Source: Bifidobacterium breve
Lineage (GTDB): Bacteria; Actinomycetota; Thermoleophilia; Solirubrobacterales; Solirubrobacteraceae
Assembly: GCA_945878865.1 (NCBI GenBank)
Contig: CAMCUD010000024.1
Location: 1-64,000 of the forward strand
Direction: 5' to 3'
DNA: 64,000 nt
Part shown: positions 1 to 9,451 of the stretch, in pieces
How positions within the stretch are numbered: the stretch's first letter is position 1
How the letters are laid out: every line of letters starts with the position of its first letter
Translations under genes and position numbers: made by a program
The notes under the pieces: model-generated
What the model was told of the DNA's origin: nothing
The model's input: the letters and a program-made list of their open reading frames with translations, nothing else
The model's database searches: none

Positions 1-902
1 ACGCGTCGGTCAAGGCCGCCGTAATCGGCCACGCGACCACGCTCGTCAACGCGCTCTCGTCGCTCGACAGCCGGCTCTCCGTCCTCGAGAACCAGGCCGG
101 CACCGAGTTCACCGAGCTGACCACTGGCGCCCAGAACCCGATCGGCCCGATGGCGACCGAGCTGGCCCGCCTCAACGGCCAGATCCGCACGGCGGTGACC
201 GCGGGCCAGTCGCCCAACGAGCTGCTTGACCGCCGGGACCTCCTGATCGACAAGCTCGCCGAGTACGGCACCGTCACGGTGACCGAGCAGGGCTTCGGCG
301 CGGTGCAGATCGACTTCGGCGGCGCGGCGACCCCGCTCGTCGACGACGTCGTCGCGACGTGGCCGCAGGCCCTGAGCCCGACGCCCGGCGGCAAGCTGCA
401 GGCGCTGCTCGACGTGCAGACCACCGTGGCGTCGTACCGCGCCGACCTCGACAACGTCGCCAGCTCGCTGGCGACCACAGTCAACGCCGCGCATACGGTC
501 GGCGGCGCTCCGAACTTCTTCAACGGCACGACGGCCTCGACCATCGCGGTCAACGTCACGACCGCCACGCTGGCGGCCGGCTCGGGCGGCACGGTCAGCT
601 CGAACGACATCGCCCGCGCGATCGCCGCCCTGGGCAACGGGGCGACCGATGACCTCTACGGCACGTTCGTCAGCCGCGTCGGCCAGGACGTCAACCTCGC
701 CGAGAGCGCCGCCAACGCGTCTGCGGCGCTGCGGATGACGATCGACAACCGCCGCAAGAGCGTGTCGGGTGTCTCCATGGATGAGGAGATGACGAACATG
801 ATCCGCTTCCAGCGCGCCTACCAGGCCTCGGCCCGGACGATGAACGCGATGGACGAGATGCTCGACACGATCGTCAACCGGATGGGTCGGGTGGGCCTGT
901 GA
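1..902 (+). CDS. flgK: Flagellar hook-associated protein 1, 3' part
   Basis: C-terminal part of FlgK, the first hook-filament junction protein, which is exported through the flagellar type III apparatus and sits between hook and filament. The frame is open from the window edge (first full codon at position 3), so the start lies outside. The last 40 residues carry the FlgK/FlgE-type C-terminal helix (MIRFQRAYQASARTMNAMDE) that forms the D0 coiled coil of the axial structure. The stop overlaps the GTG of the next gene by 4 nt (GTGA), so translation of flgK and flgL is probably coupled. The following genes flgL, fliW, csrA and flagellin fit a late flagellar operon. Confidence 0.93.
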   Translation, partial: ASVKAAVIGHATTLVNALSSLDSRLSVLENQAGTEFTELTTGAQNPIGPMATELARLNGQIRTAVTAGQSPNELLDRRDLLIDKLAEYGTVTVTEQGFGAVQIDFGGAATPLVDDVVATWPQALSPTPGGKLQALLDVQTTVASYRADLDNVASSLATTVNAAHTVGGAPNFFNGTTASTIAVNVTTATLAAGSGGTVSSNDIARAIAALGNGATDDLYGTFVSRVGQDVNLAESAANASAALRMTIDNRRKSVSGVSMDEEMTNMIRFQRAYQASARTMNAMDEMLDTIVNRMGRVGL

Positions 903-1816
903 CCTCCACCTCGCGCATCACCGAGGGCATGACGGCCAACCGGCTGCTCGTCGACCTGCGGCGCGCCGGCAACGCCGTCGACCAGAGCTCCTCGCAGATC
1001 TCCAGCGGCAGCCGCCTGCTCGACGCCGCCGTCGATCCCCTCGCCACGCACCGCTCGCTGCGGCTGCGCCAGGACCTCAGCCAGGTCGACGCGTTCCGCA
1101 ACAACGTCACGCTGGCCACCGGCTGGATGGAGGCGACGGACGAGGCCCTCGGCACGATCACCAGCCAGATCCACCGCGTCCGCGAGCTGACGGTGCAGGG
1201 CGGCAACGACGCGATGACCCAGAGCGACCGCGACGCCCTCGCCGAGGATGTCCTCAACGCGATCTCGTCGGTCAAGCTCGCCGCCAACGCGCGGTACAAC
1301 GACTCCTACATCTTCGGCGGCCAGATCACGAACGCCGCCCCGTACGACCCGACCGCCGCCGGCCCGGACACCTACAACGGCGACGCCAACGCGATCGTCC
1401 GCTCGATCAGCCCCGGCGTGTCGCTGCAGATCAACGTCACCGGCGACACGATCATCGGCAACGGCGCCGACGGCAAGCTGCTGAACACCCTGCGCGACAT
1501 CTACACCGCGCTGAAGGGCGGCACCGCGGCCGATCTGAACGCGCTGCGCAGCACGGCGCTGCAGGGCCTGGACACCGGCCTGCAGGACGTCCTGACCGCC
1601 CGCTCGACCGTCGGCGCGGGCATCAACCGGCTCGAGCACGCGACCGCGACGCTCGACCAGCAGCAGCTCTCCGTCACGAAGTACCTCAACGACACCGAGA
1701 GCACCGACATGACGGAAACGATCCTGCAGCTGAACAGTCAGAAGCAGGTCTACAACGCCGCCATCCAGGTCGGCTCGAATCTGATCCAACGATCGCTCAT
1801 GGACTTCCTGCGATGA
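899..1816 (+). CDS. flgL: Flagellar hook-associated protein 3
   Basis: 305 aa, GTG start overlapping the flgK stop. FlgL is the second junction protein; it caps the hook-side ring and accepts the first flagellin subunits. The N-terminus (RITEGMTANRLLVDLRRAG) and the C-terminal helix ending NLIQRSLMDFL are flagellin-like D0/D1 coiled-coil segments. The middle segment containing YIFGG is typical of FlgL, and the length is normal for the family. It belongs to the flgK-flgL-fliW-csrA-flagellin run, all on the same strand. Confidence 0.93.
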   Translation: MTSTSRITEGMTANRLLVDLRRAGNAVDQSSSQISSGSRLLDAAVDPLATHRSLRLRQDLSQVDAFRNNVTLATGWMEATDEALGTITSQIHRVRELTVQGGNDAMTQSDRDALAEDVLNAISSVKLAANARYNDSYIFGGQITNAAPYDPTAAGPDTYNGDANAIVRSISPGVSLQINVTGDTIIGNGADGKLLNTLRDIYTALKGGTAADLNALRSTALQGLDTGLQDVLTARSTVGAGINRLEHATATLDQQQLSVTKYLNDTESTDMTETILQLNSQKQVYNAAIQVGSNLIQRSLMDFLR

Positions 1817-1845
1817 GCGTTCTGCACGAAGACCACGGAGGTTCC

Positions 1846-2304
1846 ATGCAGGCAGTTGTGCTCGAGAGCACACGGTTCGGTCAGCTCGAGATCCCGGCGG
1901 AGGCGGCCCTGGAGTTCCCCAACGGGCTCATCGGCCTCGGCGGGACGCGCTACGCGCTGCTCGCCCGCAGCGACGAGAGCGCGTTCATGTGGCTGCACTC
2001 GCTCGAGGATCCGGCGCTCGCCATCCCGGTGACCGTCCCGTGGCGCTTCTTCCCCGACTACGAAGTCGAACTGTCCGACGACGAGGCGGAGCGCCTCGGC
2101 GTGACGGATCCGGCGGACACGCAGGTCTACGTGACCGTGCGCGCCGCCGAGGCCCTGGAGGACTTCACCGCGAACCTGCGCGCCCCCATCCTGGTGGCCG
2201 ACGGCCGCGGCTTCCAGATCATCAACCAGTCGAAGAACGCTCCCGTCCGGTGCCCGCTGTTTCAGCCAGGCATGAACCCCGGCTCGGAGGAGCAGGCCGC
2301 CTAG
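1846..2304 (+). CDS. fliW: Flagellar assembly factor FliW
   Basis: 152 aa. FliW binds free flagellin and also binds CsrA as a non-competitive antagonist. When flagellin is exported, FliW is released and titrates CsrA, which lifts repression of flagellin translation. Family features are LEFPNGLIGL near the N-terminus, an acidic centre, and the ILVADGRGFQIINQSKNAPVR segment near the C-terminus. An upstream ATG at 1813 overlaps the flgL stop, but ATG 1846 has GGAGG at 1837-1841 and begins at the conserved part of the protein, so it is preferred. The gene is immediately followed by csrA, its regulatory partner. Confidence 0.92.
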   Translation: MQAVVLESTRFGQLEIPAEAALEFPNGLIGLGGTRYALLARSDESAFMWLHSLEDPALAIPVTVPWRFFPDYEVELSDDEAERLGVTDPADTQVYVTVRAAEALEDFTANLRAPILVADGRGFQIINQSKNAPVRCPLFQPGMNPGSEEQAA

Positions 2305-2337
2305 CGGCGCCGCTCTGTCCAGGGAGGAACGTTCCCC

Positions 2338-2568
2338 ATGCTCATCATCACCCGACGTCCCGGCGAGAAGATCATGCTCGGCGACGACATCGTCGTGGAA
2401 GTGATGGAGGTCAGCGGCAACAGCGTGCGTCTCGGCATCGCTGCGCCGCGGTCGGTCCCGGTCTACCGCGAGGAGATCTGGGCCGCAGTCAAGGAGGAGA
2501 ACGCAGCCGCCGCGTCCGCGGACGTCACGCAGCTGCCCGACGCCCTGCCCGTGAGGAGCAGGACCTAG
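2338..2568 (+). CDS. csrA: Carbon storage regulator / flagellin translational repressor CsrA
   Basis: 76 aa RNA-binding protein that dimerises and binds GGA motifs in hairpin loops near ribosome-binding sites. The start MLIITRRPGEKIMLGDDI and the RLGIAAPRSVPVYREEIW stretch, which holds the RNA-contacting arginine region, are canonical. The roughly 20-residue C-terminal extension is typical of FliW-regulated CsrA proteins, where FliW binds. A strong ribosome-binding site (AGGGAGG, 2321-2327) precedes ATG 2338. The next gene is flagellin, whose 35-nt leader carries GGA motifs, so a FliW-CsrA-flagellin partner switch is inferred. Confidence 0.95.
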   Translation: MLIITRRPGEKIMLGDDIVVEVMEVSGNSVRLGIAAPRSVPVYREEIWAAVKEENAAAASADVTQLPDALPVRSRT

Positions 2569-2579
2569 ATCGCCGCTAA

Positions 2580-2606
2580 GGACGGCAAAGGAGGAAGCAA
2601 AGGATG
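2580..2606 (+). promoter_or_regulatory. Candidate CsrA-binding array over the flagellin ribosome-binding site
   Basis: Four GGA triplets are seen within 25 nt, at 2580-2582, 2590-2592, 2593-2595 and 2602-2604. The middle pair is the Shine-Dalgarno sequence (AGGAGG) of the flagellin gene and the last overlaps its ATG. GGA is the core CsrA target, so bound CsrA would block ribosome access. Function is inferred from the motif and from the adjacent fliW and csrA genes. Confidence 0.6.
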
Positions 2607-3413
2607 GCTCTTCGGATCCAGAACAACATCGAGGCGCTGGGGGCACATAGGAACCTCACCGTCACGAACAGTCACCTGACGAAGGCGATGAGTCGGCTCT
2701 CGTCGGGGTTCCGAATCAACAGCGCCGCGGATGACGCCGCGGGCCTGGCGATCTCGGAGCGGATGCGCGGTCAGATCAGCGGCATCTCGCAGGCGATGCG
2801 CAACGCGCAGGACGGTATCTCGCTCATGCAGACCACTGAGGCTGCCATGACCGAGGTCCACAGCATGCTCCAGCGTGTGCGTGAGCTTGCCGTTCAGTAC
2901 ATGAACGGCTCCGTCTCCCCCAGTGACCGGACCGCAATTCAGTCGGAGGTCACCCAGCTGCAGCTCGAGATCGAGCGCATCGGTCAGCAGACCTCGTTCA
3001 ACGGCATCCCGGTGCTCAACGCCGCCGGCGCCGTCACGTTCCAGGTCGGCGCGAACGACAGCGAAGCGATTTCGGTCCCGACGATCTCCCTCTCGGGGGC
3101 GCTCGGGGCGAACTGGGCGACGCTCAGCCTCACCAACGCCAGTGACATCGCGGAGATCGACGCCGCGATCAACGCCGTGTCGCAGCAGCGCGCGACGTTC
3201 GGCTCGGTCCAGAACCGCTTTGAGCACCTGCTCAACAGCCTCGGGACCTACCACGAGAACCTCGTCTCGGCCGAGTCGCGCATCCGCGACCTCGACATGG
3301 CCGAGGGCATGGTCGACATGACCCGGTACCAGGTCCTCCAGAAGGCCGGTACGGCGATGCTCGCACAGGCCAACCAGTCCAACCAGACGGTGCTCCAGCT
3401 CCTCCAGAGCTAG
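2604..3413 (+). CDS. fliC: Flagellin
   Basis: 269 aa filament subunit exported by the flagellar type III system. The N-terminal D0/D1 helices (MALRIQNNIEALGAHRNL, SRLSSGFRINSAADDAAGLA) and the C-terminal D1/D0 helices (SAESRIRDLDMAEGM, ending TVLQLLQS) are classic. Only about 80 residues separate them, so this is a minimal flagellin nearly lacking the surface D2/D3 domains. ATG 2604 follows AGGAGG at 2590-2595. Translation is probably controlled by CsrA and FliW from the two genes upstream. A strong hairpin ends the unit. Confidence 0.97.
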   Translation: MALRIQNNIEALGAHRNLTVTNSHLTKAMSRLSSGFRINSAADDAAGLAISERMRGQISGISQAMRNAQDGISLMQTTEAAMTEVHSMLQRVRELAVQYMNGSVSPSDRTAIQSEVTQLQLEIERIGQQTSFNGIPVLNAAGAVTFQVGANDSEAISVPTISLSGALGANWATLSLTNASDIAEIDAAINAVSQQRATFGSVQNRFEHLLNSLGTYHENLVSAESRIRDLDMAEGMVDMTRYQVLQKAGTAMLAQANQSNQTVLQLLQS

Positions 3414-3440
3414 AGCTCGCACCCTTCCCTGACGGTGCGC

Positions 3441-3472
3441 GGGGCCGCCTTCGGGCGGCCCCGTCGTCGTTC
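3441..3472 (+). terminator. Rho-independent-type terminator after flagellin
   Basis: A perfect 9-bp stem, GGGGCCGCC (3441-3449) and GGCGGCCCC (3454-3462), closes a TTCG tetraloop and is followed by a moderately T-rich tail (GTCGTCGTTCT). It lies 28 nt after the flagellin stop and before the promoter of the next gene. Confidence 0.8.
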
Positions 3473-3509
3473 TGGAGCACGGGTGATCCGCGACCGGGGC
3501 CCCGCCCGG

Positions 3510-3522
3510 CACAATAGGGGCG
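3510..3522 (+). promoter_or_regulatory. Putative -10 element of a leaderless-type promoter
   Basis: CACAAT (3510-3515) lies 7 nt before the GTG at 3523 and no ribosome-binding site separates them. This fits a transcript starting at or next to the start codon. The 13-mer CAATAGGGGCGGT (3512-3524) recurs exactly at 23482-23494, again directly at a start codon. Confidence 0.45.
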
Positions 3523-5034
3523 GTGACGAGCTCCGTCGGGACCCTGCTGAACGAGCGCTACCGCCTCGACGCCGAGGTGGGCACCGGCGGCATGTCCACG
3601 GTCTACCGGGCGTTCGACACGCTGCTCGAGCGCCAGGTCGCGATCAAGCTCATGCATCGCGACATCGCCCGGCACGGCGATCAGCTCGAGCGCTTCCGCC
3701 GCGAGGCCCGAGCCGTCGCGCAGCTCAACCACCCGCACATCGTCCAGGTCATCGACTTCGGCGAGGACGACAGCACGCCGTACATCGTCCTGGAGTTCGT
3801 CGACGGCGAGACGCTGAAGGACCGCATCCGGCGGATGGGCCGGCTCCCGGTCTCCGAGTCGATCGCCTACGCCATCGAGATCGGCCGCGCACTGCAGGCC
3901 GCGCACGAGCGCAACATCGTCCATCGCGACGTCAAGCCGCAGAACGTCCTCATCGACGAGGAAGGCTCGGCGAAGGTCACGGACTTCGGGATCGCGCGCA
4001 CGCTGGACCAGGAGGGCCTGACCGCCGACGGCCGGGTGCTCGGCACGACGGACTACGTCTCGCCCGAGCAGGCGCTCGGCCAGCCGGTCACCGGGCAGAG
4101 CGACGTGTACTCGCTCGGGGTCGTCCTCTTCGAGATGCTCACCGGCGACGTCCCGTTCAAGGGCGAGAACCAGGTCGCCGTCGCGATGAAGCACGTGCGC
4201 GAGGAGCTTCCCGACGTCCAGCTGCGGCGCCCGGAGGTCTCTGCCGCCCTCGCCGCGGTCCTCGACCGCGCGACGGAGAAGGACCTCGACAAGCGCTACC
4301 CGAGCGCCGGCGCGTTCATCGCCGACCTCGAGGACGCGCTGGCGATCGAGACCGCGCGCTCGGGCCAGGCGACCGGCGAGGCGACGGCCATCATCCGCAC
4401 GCTGCCCAAGCGTGCGCAGCGGCGCCTGCCGTGGCGCACCCGGATGGGCGTCGGCCTGCTGCTCGCCGCGGCCGTCGGCGGGCTCGCGCTCGTGCTCATC
4501 CTCGTGGTCTTCGCCGCCGACAACGCCGAGCGCGGCACCGGCGGCGCCCAGCGCAACCTGACACCCGCCCCGCCGACGGTGGAGGCCGTGCAGCTGGGGC
4601 AGCGCGCCGCATCGGACTTCGACCCCCCGCCGGGCGACGGGCGCGAGCATCCGGACGAGACGAGCTTCGTGCTGGACGGCAACAAGGCGACGACGTGGTC
4701 GACGGAGACCTACGAGGCCGGCGAGCTGCAGAAGCCCGGAGTCGGCATCTACGTCGACGCCAAGCCGCAGGTCGCGGCCGTGCAGATGCAGATCGGCTCG
4801 AAGACGCCCGGGTGGAGCGGCGACATCTACGTGGCGAAGAACGGCGACGTCCCAGGCACGCTCGACGGCTGGCAAAAGGTCGGCACCGTCGAGGACGCCA
4901 AGCGCACCGAGACCGTCGATCTGGACACCGCGGGCAATCCGTTCCGCTACTACCTCGTGTGGATCACGAAGCTGCCTCCGGAGAGCCAGAAGGTGGAGAT
5001 CTCCGAAATCGTGCTGCGAAAGCGCAGCTCCTGA
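3523..5034 (+). CDS. Membrane Ser/Thr protein kinase with discoidin-like extracytoplasmic domain
   Basis: 503 aa Hanks-type kinase. The glycine loop is GTGGMSTV, followed by the ATP lysine at Lys42, catalytic HRD at 134-136 and DFG at 154-156, so all catalytic residues are present. One transmembrane helix spans about 309-331. The outer segment, about 365-500, contains SFVLDGNKATTWSTETY and ends with a beta-rich stretch. This resembles F5/8 type C (discoidin) carbohydrate-binding domains rather than PASTA repeats. The extracytoplasmic part probably senses a sugar or wall ligand. The gene stands alone between flagellin and a lipase, with a GTG start and a leaderless-type promoter. Its substrate is unknown. 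Confidence 0.88.
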   Translation: MTSSVGTLLNERYRLDAEVGTGGMSTVYRAFDTLLERQVAIKLMHRDIARHGDQLERFRREARAVAQLNHPHIVQVIDFGEDDSTPYIVLEFVDGETLKDRIRRMGRLPVSESIAYAIEIGRALQAAHERNIVHRDVKPQNVLIDEEGSAKVTDFGIARTLDQEGLTADGRVLGTTDYVSPEQALGQPVTGQSDVYSLGVVLFEMLTGDVPFKGENQVAVAMKHVREELPDVQLRRPEVSAALAAVLDRATEKDLDKRYPSAGAFIADLEDALAIETARSGQATGEATAIIRTLPKRAQRRLPWRTRMGVGLLLAAAVGGLALVLILVVFAADNAERGTGGAQRNLTPAPPTVEAVQLGQRAASDFDPPPGDGREHPDETSFVLDGNKATTWSTETYEAGELQKPGVGIYVDAKPQVAAVQMQIGSKTPGWSGDIYVAKNGDVPGTLDGWQKVGTVEDAKRTETVDLDTAGNPFRYYLVWITKLPPESQKVEISEIVLRKRSS

Positions 5035-5121
5035 GCCTCCGGTCCCCCGCGGTTTTGTAGCCGCCCACAATCCGGCGATATCCCCGGAAATGGTGGTCGG
5101 ATCGGGTTTCTGAAGATCACC

Positions 5122-5151
5122 TTGACAGCGGCTGATGTCCGGGTGTACAAC
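5122..5151 (+). promoter_or_regulatory. Sigma-70-type promoter
   Basis: A perfect -35 TTGACA (5122-5127), an 18-nt spacer and -10 TACAAC (5146-5151). It is one of the best consensus promoters in the window. It points toward the 25-codon frame and the lipase gene. Confidence 0.65.
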
Positions 5152-5165
5152 ACCCCGCACACCAC

Positions 5166-5181
5166 GACCGACCGCTCGGTC
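5166..5181. promoter_or_regulatory. Candidate operator palindrome
   Basis: GACCGACCGCTCGGTC has GACCG/CGGTC arms and an inner ACCG-CT-CGGT dyad. It lies 14-29 nt after the -10 box at 5146-5151, where a bound repressor would block transcription. The style resembles TetR-family operators of actinobacteria. A near-identical 16-mer occurs at 26244-26259. The binding protein is unknown. Confidence 0.4.
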
Positions 5182-5218
5182 AGGTGACTGTCCAACGTTC
5201 TTCCGGGGGGAGGCAGCG

Positions 5219-5296
5219 ATGCGAGCAGAACGTGCCGTGATCCGTCGTTCCCTCGAGGAACCCGTGCCGGGGAGCGCGGTACTGCCGACCGTGTAG
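5219..5296 (+). CDS. Possible 25-aa leader peptide
   Basis: The small frame ATG 5219 to TAG 5296 would encode MRAERAVIRRSLEEPVPGSA plus five residues. It is preceded by a very strong Shine-Dalgarno sequence (GGGGGGAGG, 5205-5213, 5-nt spacing) and lies downstream of the consensus promoter. It has no recognised family and no hydrophobic segment. It ends 13 nt before the large inverted repeat, so it may act as a regulatory leader peptide for the downstream lipase. Codon evidence is too little to be sure it is translated. Confidence 0.35.
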   Translation: MRAERAVIRRSLEEPVPGSAVLPTV

Positions 5297-5309
5297 TGCC
5301 GCCCGACAA

Positions 5310-5357
5310 CCCGGGGCGCGGAGCTCGAAGTCAGAGGGGGAAACTCCGCGCCCCGGG
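5310..5357 (+). repeat. 14-bp perfect inverted repeat (RNA hairpin)
   Basis: CCCGGGGCGCGGAG (5310-5323) and CTCCGCGCCCCGGG (5344-5357) are perfect complements around a 20-nt loop. No T-run follows, so it is not a standard intrinsic terminator. It lies within the presumed lipase leader and could be an attenuator arm or mRNA-stability element. Confidence 0.6.
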
Positions 5358-5564
5358 ATTCGCATCAAGCCTGGACCTGTCCCCAGGCGTCCCGGGGCCG
5401 GATCGGAGGTGCACCTTCGACCGGCCCTTGGTCGTTGTGAAACCTGTCCTCCACGCCAAATCTCCTTGACGTCCCTTTGGCGCGTCGGATAGAAGGAACA
5501 CGCCGCGTTTCTGGGGAACGAGGCGCGGCATGCCCTGTCCATCGTGACTCTCTGGGAGGAGAGC

Positions 5565-6452
5565 ATGCGTCTGCACCGCACCGCGGTGGCGCTGGCCTGT
5601 GCCATCGTCGCCTTCCTCGGGCTCGCCGGCTCCGCGTCGGCCGCCTACACCGTGACGCCGAGCTTCGCGCTCGGCCTGAGCTTCGGCCTCGCCGACCCGG
5701 GCGGCACGCCGCCCGGCGTCAACCGCAACGACTGCAAGCTCACGCCGGAGCATCCGCGCCCGGTGATCCTCGTCCACGGCACGACCGAGAACCGGCTCGC
5801 GAACTGGTCGGGCATGGGCCCGTACCTCGCCAACCAGGGCTTCTGCGTGTTCGCGCCCAACTACGGCTACTACAACAACATCCCCGCGCTGACCTACATC
5901 GAGAACAGCGCGGCGCAGCTGAGCACGTACGTCGACCAGATCCTCGCGAAGTACCCGGGCGTGTCGAAGGTCGATCTCGTCGGCCACTCGCAGGGCGGCA
6001 TGATGCCGCGGTACTACATCAAGTACCTGGGCGGCGATCAGAAGGTCAACCGCCTCGTCGCGATCTCGCCGTCGAACCACGGCACGACGCTGAGCGGGCT
6101 GGCGAACCTCGCGAAGGTCTTCGGCCTGACCGGCGCCGTCCAGACCGTCGGTCCGGCGTTCGCCCAGCAGATCCAGGGCTCGGCGTTCATCACGAACCTC
6201 AACGCGGGCGACGAGACGCCCGGCAACGTCAAGTACGACGTGCTCGTGACGAACGGCGACCAGGTCGTCACGCCGTACCAGAGCGCCTACATCAACGGCG
6301 CGTCCGCGTGGGTCGCCCAGAGCGGGTGCATCCTGGAGGCTTCCGAGCATCTCCAGATCTCGTACTCGCCGCGCGTGCAGACGAAGGTCGCGAACCTGCT
6401 CGACGGCAAGAACCGGTCGCTGCCGTGCACGCTGGTGCTGCCGTACGTGTAG
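5565..6452 (+). CDS. Secreted triacylglycerol lipase (class 2 lipase, alpha/beta hydrolase)
   Basis: 295 aa. ATG 5565 is chosen over GTG 5544 because GGGAGGAG lies just before it and the protein then opens with a clean signal peptide (MRLHRTAVALACAIVAFLGL, cleavage after SASA). The mature part shows the VHGTTEN oxyanion strand and the nucleophile elbow GHSQGG with Ser142. A late SEHLQISYSP segment probably carries the catalytic histidine. The family (Lipase_2, PF01674-like) hydrolyses acyl esters outside the cell. The long structured leader suggests tight control. It converges on ddl across a hairpin-rich gap. Confidence 0.88.
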   Translation: MRLHRTAVALACAIVAFLGLAGSASAAYTVTPSFALGLSFGLADPGGTPPGVNRNDCKLTPEHPRPVILVHGTTENRLANWSGMGPYLANQGFCVFAPNYGYYNNIPALTYIENSAAQLSTYVDQILAKYPGVSKVDLVGHSQGGMMPRYYIKYLGGDQKVNRLVAISPSNHGTTLSGLANLAKVFGLTGAVQTVGPAFAQQIQGSAFITNLNAGDETPGNVKYDVLVTNGDQVVTPYQSAYINGASAWVAQSGCILEASEHLQISYSPRVQTKVANLLDGKNRSLPCTLVLPYV

Positions 6453-6459
6453 CGCTGGC

Positions 6460-6530
6460 GTAGGGCGCAGACGTCCCGGAGACGGTGGTTTCGCCGTCCG
6501 GTCCTCGCAAGCTCGGACCTTCCGGCGACG
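6460..6530. terminator. Hairpin-rich convergent intergenic gap
   Basis: Two small hairpins lie between the converging lipase and ddl genes: GACGG...CCGTC within 6481-6500, and GGTCC...GGACC within 6500-6520. They probably act as a bidirectional terminator, although neither has a T-run. Confidence 0.4.
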
Positions 6531-7522
6531 TTACAAGCTGTAGCGGCGGACCGCCTCGGCCCGCCGCACGGCCAGCGTGCACAGGTCCTCGACGAGGTCC
6601 GGGTACGCCAGGCCGCTCGCGGCCCAGAGCTTGCCGTACACCGAGGTCGGGGTGAACCCGGGCATGGTGTTGAGCTCGTTGACGAGGATCTCGTCGCCGT
6701 CGACGAAGAAGTCCGCCCGCGCCAGGCCGTGGCAGTTCGCGCGGCTGAACGCCTCGGCGGCGAGCTCCTTCACGCGGGCGGTCTGCTCGTCGCTGATGCG
6801 CGCGGGCACGACGAGCTGCATGCCGCCGTCGGAGTACTTCGCCTCGTAGTCGTACCAGTCGGCGTCACCGAGCAGCTCGATCTCGCCGGGCGTGGAGACT
6901 TCGGGTTCCTCGGGCGTGCCGAGGACCGAGCACTCGATCTCCAGGCCCGACGCCATGGCCTCCACCACGACCCGCGGGTCGTGCGTGAACGCCTCGTCCA
7001 ACGCGTCGCCGAGCGCACCGGGCTCGGTGACCTTGACGATCCCGACCGACGACCCCAGCCGGGCGGGCTTGACGAACACGGGGAGGCCGAGACGCTCGAG
7101 GTCGGCCAGCACCGCGTCGCGCTCGTCGCGCCAGCGCGCATGGTGGATGCCCTCGTAGTCGACCTGCGGGATGCCCGCGGCGCGCATGAGGTCCTTGAAG
7201 ACGATCTTGTCGATGCACGCCGCCGACGCGAGCACGCCCGACCCGACGTACGGGATGTCGAGCAGCTCGAGCAGGCCCTGCACCGTGCCGTCCTCGCCGA
7301 ACGGGCCGTGCAGGACGGGGAACGCGACGTCGCAGCCCAGCAGGCCGCCACCGGGCGTCAGGGTGATGGGCTCGCCGTCCTCGGTCTTCCAGGATCCGTC
7401 GCGCTCGAGCAGGACCCACACCGTCTGATGATGCGCGCGCTCAAGCCCCTCGCGCACGGCGGCGCCGCTGCGCAGCGACACCTCGTGCTCGGAGGAGCGG
7501 CCGCCCGCCAGGACCGCGACCC

Positions 7523-7526
<4 letters not shown>
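6531..7526 (-). CDS. ddl: D-alanine--D-alanine ligase (kinase-cluster copy)
   Basis: 331 aa ATP-grasp ligase that joins two D-alanines for the peptidoglycan stem peptide in the cytoplasm. Key segments are AGGRSSEHEVSLRSG, HGPFGEDGTVQG, VKPARLGSSVGI and the omega-loop YDYEAKY, whose tyrosine is typical of D-Ala rather than D-Lac specificity. The metal-binding end is VNELNTMPGFT. Its start overlaps the stop of the PASTA kinase gene by 4 nt, making it the last gene of the cell-wall kinase operon. A second, shorter ligase is at 45648-46571. Confidence 0.96.

Positions 7527-9451
<1,925 letters not shown>

Larger units (their letters stand above)
5035..5564 (+). other. Gene-poor regulatory region before the lipase gene
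   Basis: This 530-nt stretch has no conventional gene. It contains a good sigma-70-like promoter (5122-5151), a palindrome just downstream (5166-5181), a 25-codon reading frame with a strong ribosome-binding site (5219-5296) and a 14-bp perfect inverted repeat (5310-5357). Nothing recognisable was seen from 5358 to 5553 apart from a weak TTGACG/TAGAAG pair at 5466-5495. Taken together it looks like a long controlled 5' leader of the lipase gene. Confidence 0.5.

Noticed and set aside
5310-5357. Intrinsic terminator
   Set aside because: The stem is perfect but no T-run follows and the lipase gene lies downstream, so a leader hairpin fits better.
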